From Planctomycetota bacterium (lineage in GTDB: Bacteria; Planctomycetota; UBA1135; GCA-002686595): a stretch of DNA of 45,104 bases. A program made the position numbers and the translations under genes. Location of the stretch: the NCBI GenBank assembly GCA_029259595.1, contig JAJDEW010000029.1, forward strand, positions 1 to 45,104. Direction: 5' to 3'. The notes beneath the pieces were generated by a model, which did no database searches, was not told where the DNA came from, and was given only the letters and a program-made list of their open reading frames with translations. Position 1 is the first letter of the stretch; every line of letters starts with the position of its first letter. Below, piece after piece: positions 18,101 through 27,100 of the stretch.

Positions 18101-21100
18101 TACGACGCCGACGCGAACGGTACGCAACCGATCAGCTGGACGAAGGTCAGCGGTCCGGGCGCCATCGCGGTGCACCCGAGCACGGGCCTCGTCACATGGA
18201 CTCCGGCCGCCCCGGGTGTCGTGCAGCTCACGATCCGCGCCTCGAACGTCGCTGGCGCCGTCACGCAAAACTTCCAGATCACGGTCGCACCGCCGGACGT
18301 TCCGCCCTCGATCACCTCCACGCCGACGCTCGGCGGCTTCGTGAACGAAGCCTATGTGTACGACGCCGACAGCACGGCCGAAGCGACCGGAACGGCTCCG
18401 ATCAGCTGGAGCATCCTGAGCGCGCCGCCCGAGTTCTCGATCGATCCGTCGACGGGCCTCATCGCCTGGACGCCGATCACTTCCGGCACGACACCGATCT
18501 CGATCATCGCCACGAACGTGGCCGGCACCGAGGTCCAGTCCTTCGACGTGATCGTGCTCCCGCAGCGCTTCCCCCCGACGATCACGTCGACGCCCCCGAC
18601 GACCGGCAAGGTCGACGTTCCCTTCGGCTACGACCCGGTCGTGACCGGGACGACGCCGATCACCTGGTCGAAGCAGGCCGGCCCCGCCGAGCTCAGCGTC
18701 GACAGCGCGACCGGCGCCATCACGTGGACGCCCGTCGCCCAGGGTCCGCAGACCGTCTCGCTCCAGGCCACGAACGCCGTTGGCTCGGACGTGCAGACCT
18801 TCACGGTCAACGTCACTCCTCGAGACGTTCCGCCGACGATCACGACGATCCCTCCGCTCAGCGGCAAGGTCGGCGTGCCCTTCGTCTACGACGCCGACGC
18901 CCTCGGCACGACGCCGTTGACCTGGTCGAAGGTCATCGGGCCGGCCGAGTTCTCGATCAACCCGGCTTCGGGCATCGTGACCTGGACGCCGGTCGCGACC
19001 GGCAACGTCACCATCTCGCTCCAGGCCACGAACGTCGCGGGCACGGGCTCGCAGACCTTCACGGTCAGCGTCGCGCCGCCGGACATTCCGCCGACGATCA
19101 CTTCCGTTCCGCCGACGACCGGCAAGGTCGGCACGCCCTTCGTCTACGACGTCGACGCCGACGGCTCGACTCCGATCACGTTCACGAAGTTCGCGGGGCC
19201 GGCCGAGTTCACCATCAACCCCGGCTCGGGCATCGTGACCTGGACGCCGACGGCCTCCGGATCGATCAACGTGACCGTCCAGGCCCAGAACGCGTTCGGT
19301 ACGGACAGCCAGACCTTCACGGTCGCCGTCGCGCCCGCGGACGTCCCGCCGGCGATCGTCTCTACGCCCACGCTGACCGGCAAGGTCGGTGAGGCCTACT
19401 CCTACGACGCCGACAACACCGCCTCCGCAATCGGCACGCTCCCGATCGTCTGGAGCGTCCTCTCCGGTCCGGTCGAGTTCTCGATCGACCCGTCCTCGGG
19501 CCTCGTGACCTGGATCCCCGTCACCGCCGGCACGATCTCGATCTCGATCCGCGCGACGAACGTCGCCGGTTCCGAAGTCCAGTTCTTCGACGTCCTCGTC
19601 GCTCCGCCGAACGTGCCGCCGACGATCACGTCGACGCCGCCGCCGACCGGCAAGGTGGGAGTCGCCTATCCCTACAGCCCCACAGCCTCGGGAACGACGC
19701 CGATCAGCTGGGCCAAGCTCTCCGGACCGGCCCAGTTCTCGATCCACCCGACGACCGGCGTCGTGTCCTGGACGCCCGTCAGCGTCGGCGTGCAGTCGAT
19801 CACGATCGAGGCGACGAACGTCGCCGGCTCGTACTCGCAGACCTTCAGCGTCGACGTGGCGCCGCCGGACGTTCCCCCGACCATCACCTCGACGCCCGAC
19901 CTCTTCGCACAGGTCGACACGGCCTGGCTCTACACCGCGACGGCTTCGGGGACGACTCCGCTGACGTGGACCAAGCTCGCAGGACCGCCCGAGTTCTCGA
20001 TCGCGCCCGGCACGGGCGTCGTCAGCTGGACCCCGGTCACGGACGGACCGACGACGATCACGCTGCAAGTCGGCAACGTCGCCGGCATCGACCAGCAGAC
20101 CTTCACGCTGGATGTGCTCGCGGTCAACGAACCGCCCACGATCGTGTCCATGCCGAGTCTCGGTGGCAAGGTCGGCGAGCCCTATGCCTATGACGGCGAC
20201 GCCACGGCCGAAGCCGTCGGCTCGCGACCGATCACCTGGTCGAAGCTGGTCGGTCCGACCGAGTTCATGATCGACGCCGCAACCGGCATCATCGCCTGGA
20301 CCCCGACCAGCCCCGGCACCTTCACGATCTCGATCGTGGCGGCCAACAGCGGCGGTTCGGAGGTTCAGACCTTCGATGTCGTCGTGGCCCCCGCGGACGT
20401 TCCGCCGACGATCACCTCCAGCGCCCCGACCACGGGCAAGGTCGGCCAGGCCTTCGTCTACGACGCGAACGCCGACGGCACGACGCCGCTCACGTGGACC
20501 AAGGTGTCCGGACCGGCGGCGCTCTCGGTCGATCCGGCCACGGGACTCGTGAGCTGGATCCCGGTCGCCACCGGAGTCGAGATCATCACGCTCGAGGTGG
20601 CGAACACCGCCGGCTCGGATACGCAGACCTTCTTCGTCGACGTGTCGCCGCCCGACGTCCCGCCGACGATCTCGACGGTCCCGCCGCTCGCGGGCAAGGT
20701 CGGCATGGCCTACTCCTACGACGCGGACGCGACCGGAACGAATCCGATCACGTGGACGAAGCTCGTCGGTCCGCCGGAGGTCCTCCTGGACTCCGCGACC
20801 GGCATCGTGACCTGGACGCCGACGGTCTCCGGGCCGGTCGTCATCCGCATCCAGGCCTCGAACGCCGCCGGGGTCGGCACGCAGACCTTCACGGTGAACG
20901 TCGCTCCGGCAGACGTCCCGCCGACGATCACGTCCGCGCCCGTGCTGGCCGGCTCGGTCGGCGTCCCCTACAGCTATGACGCCAACGCCGTCGGCACCGT
21001 GCCGATCGCGTGGAGCAAGCTGGCCGGGCCCGCCGAGCTCGTCATCGACGCGGTCACGGGCATCGTGACCTGGACACCTACTCTCCAGGGAACCTATTCG

Positions 21101-24100
21101 GTGTCGATCTCCGCATCGAACGTCGCGGGCTCGTCGACGCAGACCTTCCAGATCGTCGTCACACCTCCGAACCAGGCTCCGACGATCACGTCGACGCCGA
21201 ACCTCGCGACCAAGGTCGGCGACCCCTACCAGTACGACGCCGACGGCTTCGCACAGGCCACCGGCACTCAGCCGATCACCTGGAGCGTCTCGAGCGCTCC
21301 GGCCGGCTTCGCGATCGACCCGCTCACGGGCTTCGTGAGCTGGACTCCGCTGACGCTCGGTTCGCAGACGATCTCGATCATCGCTTCGAACGTCGCCGGG
21401 TCGAACGTCCAGTCCTTCATCGTCACGGTCGGCCCGGAGAACGTGCCGCCGACGATCACGTCGATGGCACCGACGACGGGCAAGGTCGGGACGCCCTTCG
21501 TCTACACGGCCTCGGCCTCCGGCACCGTGCCCTTCGCGTGGTCCAAGCTGTCCGGGCCCGCGGGCTTCGACATCGACTCCGTGACGGGAACGGTGACCTG
21601 GACGCCGAACACGGCCGGGTCCTTCTCGATCGCCATCCAGGTCTCGAACCCGGTCGGCAACGACTCGGAGGTCTTCACGGTGACGGTCGCTCCGGCGGAC
21701 GAGCCGCCGACGATCGTCTCGAGTCCGCTGCTCAGCGGCCGGGTCGGGGATCTCTACAGCTACGACGCGAACGCGATCGGCAGCGAGCCCATCAGCTGGA
21801 GTGTCCTGTCGGGCCCCGCTGAGGTCATGATCGACGCCGGGACGGGGCTCGTCAGCTGGATCCCGGCCGTGCCGGGCGCGTTCCTGATCCGCATTCAGGC
21901 CGCGAACGGAGCCGGCGTAGGCACTCAGTCCTTCACCGTCGTCGTCGCGGATGCCGAGATCCCGCCGACGATCGTCTCGCTTCCTCCGATGACCGGTGAG
22001 CTCGGCAACGCCTTCGGCTACCAGGCCATCGCAACCGGATCGCTGCCGCTTTCGTGGACGAAGCTCGCCGGGCCTCCGGAGCTCAGCATCGACCCGTCGA
22101 CCGGTCTCGTGAACTGGGTACCGGCCGCGATCGGTCCGGTTTCGATCACGATCCAGGTCGCCAACGCCTACGGCTCGGACGCGCAGAGCTTCCTCGTCGA
22201 CGTCATCGACCCGATCGATCCGCCCGTCATCACGACGGCGCCCGCCACGCTGATCACCAAGGTCTTCGAGTTCTTCATCTACGAGCCGGCGGCCGACGGC
22301 ACGGCTCCGATCAGCTGGGCGAAGCTCGCCGGGCCCGACGAAGTCAACGTCGAACCGCGCACGGGTCGCACGGTCTGGTACCCGACAGCTCCCGGCCTGT
22401 TCACGATCGAACTCGAAGCCTCCAACGCGGCCGGCTCCGACACACAGTCCTTCGTCGTCGACGTGCGACCGAGCATCCGCGTCGGAAGTCGCGGCGAACA
22501 GAGCGGCCGCGACGGTCAGAAGGGCCTCGATCCGCCGATCATCACCAGCACGGCTCCCACGACCGGTCAGGTCGGTTCGCTCTTCGTCTATGACGCTGAC
22601 GCGAAGGGTTCCGCGCCCCTCGTCTGGAGCGTCATCGACGCGCCGGCCGGCCTCTCGCTGGATCCGAGCTCGGGCCTCGTCACCTGGGCGCCGAGCGTCC
22701 AGGGTCGCCACTCGATCACGATCCAGGTCGCCAACGCGGCCGGGGTCGATCAACAGGCCTTCTCCGTCGACGTCGCTCCGGGCAACTCGCCCCCGACGAT
22801 CACGACGGTACCTTCGTTGAGCGCCAAGGTCGGTGAGCCGTACACCTACGACGCCGACGCCATCGGAACGGCTCCGATCACCTGGAGCCTGCTCACAGGA
22901 CCGCCCGAGGTCTCAGTCGACTCCGCCACCGGGGTCCTCACCTGGACGCCGACCGTGGCCGGCAACGTGACGCTGCGGATCCTGGCCTCGAACGTGGCTG
23001 GAACGGGTTCACAGACCTTCACGGTCGCCGTCGCTCCGAGCGACGCGCCGCCCGCGATCAGCACGACTCCGCCCGCTGTCGCCAAGGTCGGTCAGCCCTT
23101 CGTCTACGACGCTGACGCAACCGGTGCCGTGCCGCTCACCTGGTCCAAGCTGACCGGGCCGGCCGAGTTCTCGATCGACGCGACGAGCGGCGTCGTCACC
23201 TGGACGCCCGCCACCGACGGCCTCGAGACCATCACCATCGGCGTGACCAACGCGGCAGGCGCGGATTCGCAGACCTTCACGGTCGACGTCGCGCCTGCCG
23301 ACACTCCCCCGAGCATCACTTCGACGCCGAGCCTCACCGCTCGGATCGGTGAGGCCTACCAGTACGACGCCGACGCGACCGCGGAGGCCTCCGGAACGCA
23401 GCCGATCACCTGGAGCGTGTTCAGTGGACCGGCCGAGTTCTCGATCGACGCGAACACGGGGCTCGTCACTTGGACGCCGCTCGCGACCGGAACGGTCTCG
23501 ATCACGATCCTGGCAGCGAACGTCGCCGGCAGCGAGCTGCAGTCGTTCGACGTCGTCGTCGACGATCCGCTCCAGCCGCCGACGATCACATCGGTTCCGC
23601 CGTCCTTCGCCAAGGTCGGAGTCCCCTTCGCTTACACCGCGACGGCCAACGGCACGTCGCCGATCATCTGGACGAAGCTGGCCGGACCGGCCGCCTTCTC
23701 GATCGACGCCGCCTCCGGCATCGTGTCGTGGACGCCGGTCGGCCAAGGCCTCGAGACCATCACCATCGCCGCCAACAACGCGGCCGGTGGCGACGTGCAG
23801 GTCTTCACCGTCACGGTCGGCCCGGCGGACGCCCCGCCGTCGATCACGACGACACCGCCGCCCGTCGGCAAGGTCGGCGAAGCCTACAGCTACGACGCCG
23901 ACGCCAGCGGTACCCAGCCGATCGCCTGGAGCATCCTGGTCGGACCGCCCGAGGCTTCGATCGACGCCGCCTCCGGACTGCTCAGCTGGACGCCGATCGT
24001 GGACGGCAACATCACGATCCAGATCGAGGCCGCCAACGTCGTCGGCAGCACGACCCAGTCCTTCACGGTGACGGTCGCACCGAACGACGTCGCTCCGAGC

Positions 24101-27100
24101 ATCACCTCGACGCCGCCCCTCACCGGCCAGGTCGGTGAGGCCTTCGTCTACGACGCCGACGCCACCGGCACGGCACCGCTCGCCTGGGCCAAGCTGGCCG
24201 GGCCGGCCGAGCTCTCGATCGACGCCGGTACCGGGCTCATCACCTGGACCCCGGTCGCCGCGGGTCTCGTCACCATCACCATCGAAGCCTCCAACGTCGC
24301 CGGCTCCGACTCCCAGACCTTCACCGTCGACGTCGCCGAAGCCGACGTCGCTCCGAGCATCAGCTCGACGCCCGGCCTGACGGCCACGGTCGGTGAAGCC
24401 TATGTCTACGACGCCGACGCCAGCGGCACGACACCGCTCGCCTGGACCACGACGGCAGCTCCGCTCGAGCTCTCGATCGATGCGGGCACCGGCCTCGTCA
24501 CCTGGACCCCGGTCACGAGCGGACTCGTCACGGTCACGATCGAAGTCTCGAACGTGGCAGGCAGCGATTCGCAGACCTTCACCGTCGACGTCGCTGCCCC
24601 GGACGTCGCGCCCACGATCACGACGACGGCCCCGACGACCGGCAAGGTCGGCGTGCCCTTCGTCTACGATGCTGACGCCGACGGCTCGGACCCGATCGTC
24701 TGGACCAAGCTGGCCGGGCCCGCCGAGTTCTCGATCGACTCCGTCAGCGGCGTCGTGAGCTGGACCCCGGCGGCCTCCGGATTGACCACGATCACGATCC
24801 AGGCCGGGAACGGAGCTGGAGCCGACACGCAGATCTTCAGCGTGAACGTGGCTCCCCCGGACGTGGCTCCGACGATCACGACGACGGCGCCGAGCACCGG
24901 AGGAGTGGGCGAGGCCTTCGCGTACGACGCGGACGCGTCCGGCACGACGCCGCTCACCTGGGCGAAGCTCGCCGGACCGGCCGAGTTCTCGATCGACGCC
25001 GGAACGGGTGTGGTCTCCTGGCTTCCCGCCACCGCGGGGCTCCAGACGATCACGATCGAGGTCTCGAACGCGGCCGGCAGCGACACGGAGACCTTCACGG
25101 TCGACGTGGTCAACAACAACGTCCCGCCGACGATCACGACGCTTCCGCCGCTGAGCGCGACGGTCGGAATGCCCTACAGCTACGACGCGGATGCCACCGG
25201 TTCGGCGCCCATCAGCTGGGCCGTTCTGATCGGTCCGCCGGAGGTTTCGATCAACTCGGTCACCGGCCTCGTGAGTTGGACTCCCATCGCGGCCGGCACC
25301 TTCACCGTGCGCATCCTCGCCTTCAACACCGCGGGCAACAGTACGCAGACCTTCTCCGTGACGGTCGCTCCCCAGGACTCGGCGCCCCTGATCACGAGCT
25401 CGCCGACCCTTACCGGCAAGGTCGGGGTGACCTGGTCCTACGACGCGGACGCGGACGGCTCGACGCCGCTCACCTGGTCCAAGGTGTCGGGGCCGGCGGA
25501 GTTCTCGATCGCTTCCGGCACGGGAATCGTGACTTGGGTACCGACGACCGCCGGTGCCACCGCGATCACGATCCAGGCCACGAACGCGTTCGGTTCGGAC
25601 ACGCAGACCTTCACGATCGACGTCGCTCCGCCGGACGAACCGCCGACGATCACGACGAGTCCGACGCTGACGGGCAAGGTCGGTGAGCTCTACACCTACG
25701 ACGCGAACGCCGATGGTTCGCTTCCGCTGACCTGGACCATTCTGACCGGACCGCCGGAGGCCGCGATCGACTCCGCGACCGGCGTCCTGTCCTGGACACC
25801 CGTCGTGGACGGCAACATCACCCTGCGGGTCTTGGTCGTGAACTCCTTCGGGAACAGCACGCAGACCTTCACGGTCGTCGTCGCTCCCGCGGATGCATTG
25901 CCGGCCATCTCCTCGTCACCGAACCTGACCGGCAAGGTCGGGGTCGCCTACGCCTATGACGCCGAAGCGGCGGGCACGGCACCCATGACTTGGACCAAGA
26001 CCGCGGGTCCGATCGACTTGACGATCGAGCCCACGAGCGGTGTCGTCAACTGGACGCCCTCGGTGGCGGGCACGTTCGCGATCACGCTCGACGCGGCGAA
26101 CGCGGCCGGTTCCGATACCCAAACCTTCTCCGTCGACGTGGCGCCTCCGGACGGTCCGCCGAGCATCGGCTCGACGCCCCCGCCCGCCGCCGAAGTCGGC
26201 GTGGCCTTCGCCTACACGGCCCAGGCCAGCGGTCCCGGTCCCATGACCTGGTCGGCACCGACCGCGCCGGCGGGCTTCACGATCGACGCGGGCAGCGGCG
26301 TCGTGACCTGGACGCCGGCGGCCATCGGCCTCGAGCCGGTCACCCTGGACGTCACCAACGCCTTCGGCTCGGACAGCCAGACCTTCGACGTCAACGTCGT
26401 CGCGACCGGCACCGCTCCGACGATCACGTCGGTCGCCAACACGGCCACGTCGACTGGCACGGCCTACTTCTATGACGGAGACGGCTCCGCGGAAGCTTCC
26501 GGGACCCAACCCCTCGCGTGGGAGCTCGTCGTCGCGCCGTCCGAAATGAGCATCGACGAGGTCACCGGCGCCATCGACTGGACGCCCGTGGACTCCGGTC
26601 CCGCCGACGTGACGCTGAGCGTGACCAACGCGTTTGGAAGCGATACCCAGTCCTTCGTCATCGACGTCAGCGGCCCCTCGGCCTCGCCCCTGATCTCGAG
26701 CTCGCCGGGGCTCTCGATCCTCACGACGGGCGCCTACAACTACGGGCCCTCGGCCAGCGGCTCGCGCCCGATCACCTGGGAGCTCTTGGCCGGTCCGCCG
26801 GGTCTCGCGCTGGATGCGGCGACGGGCGTCGTCACCTGGAGCTCGCCCCTCGTCGGCGCTCACGATATCGAGCTCCGCGCCACGAACGCCGTCGGTGCCG
26901 ACACGCAAAGCTTCCGGCTGAACGTGCTGGGCGCCCCGTCGATCACGTCGACGCCGGCACCGAGTGCGCAGATGGATCTGGGCTACGACTATGACGCGAA
27001 CCGTGCCTTGGAGGCCGACGGTGGCCTGCCCGTCACGTGGACCGTCGTCGACGGCCCCGCGGGCTTCGAGGTCGACGCCGCCACGGGCGAGGTCATCTGG

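Noticed and set aside
16007..22753. A 2,248-codon open frame on the minus strand, inside giant gene 2
   Set aside because: Its residues are an R/G/D/A-rich mirror of the Ig repeats with no fold signal. Long antisense frames are expected in very GC-rich repeated coding DNA.
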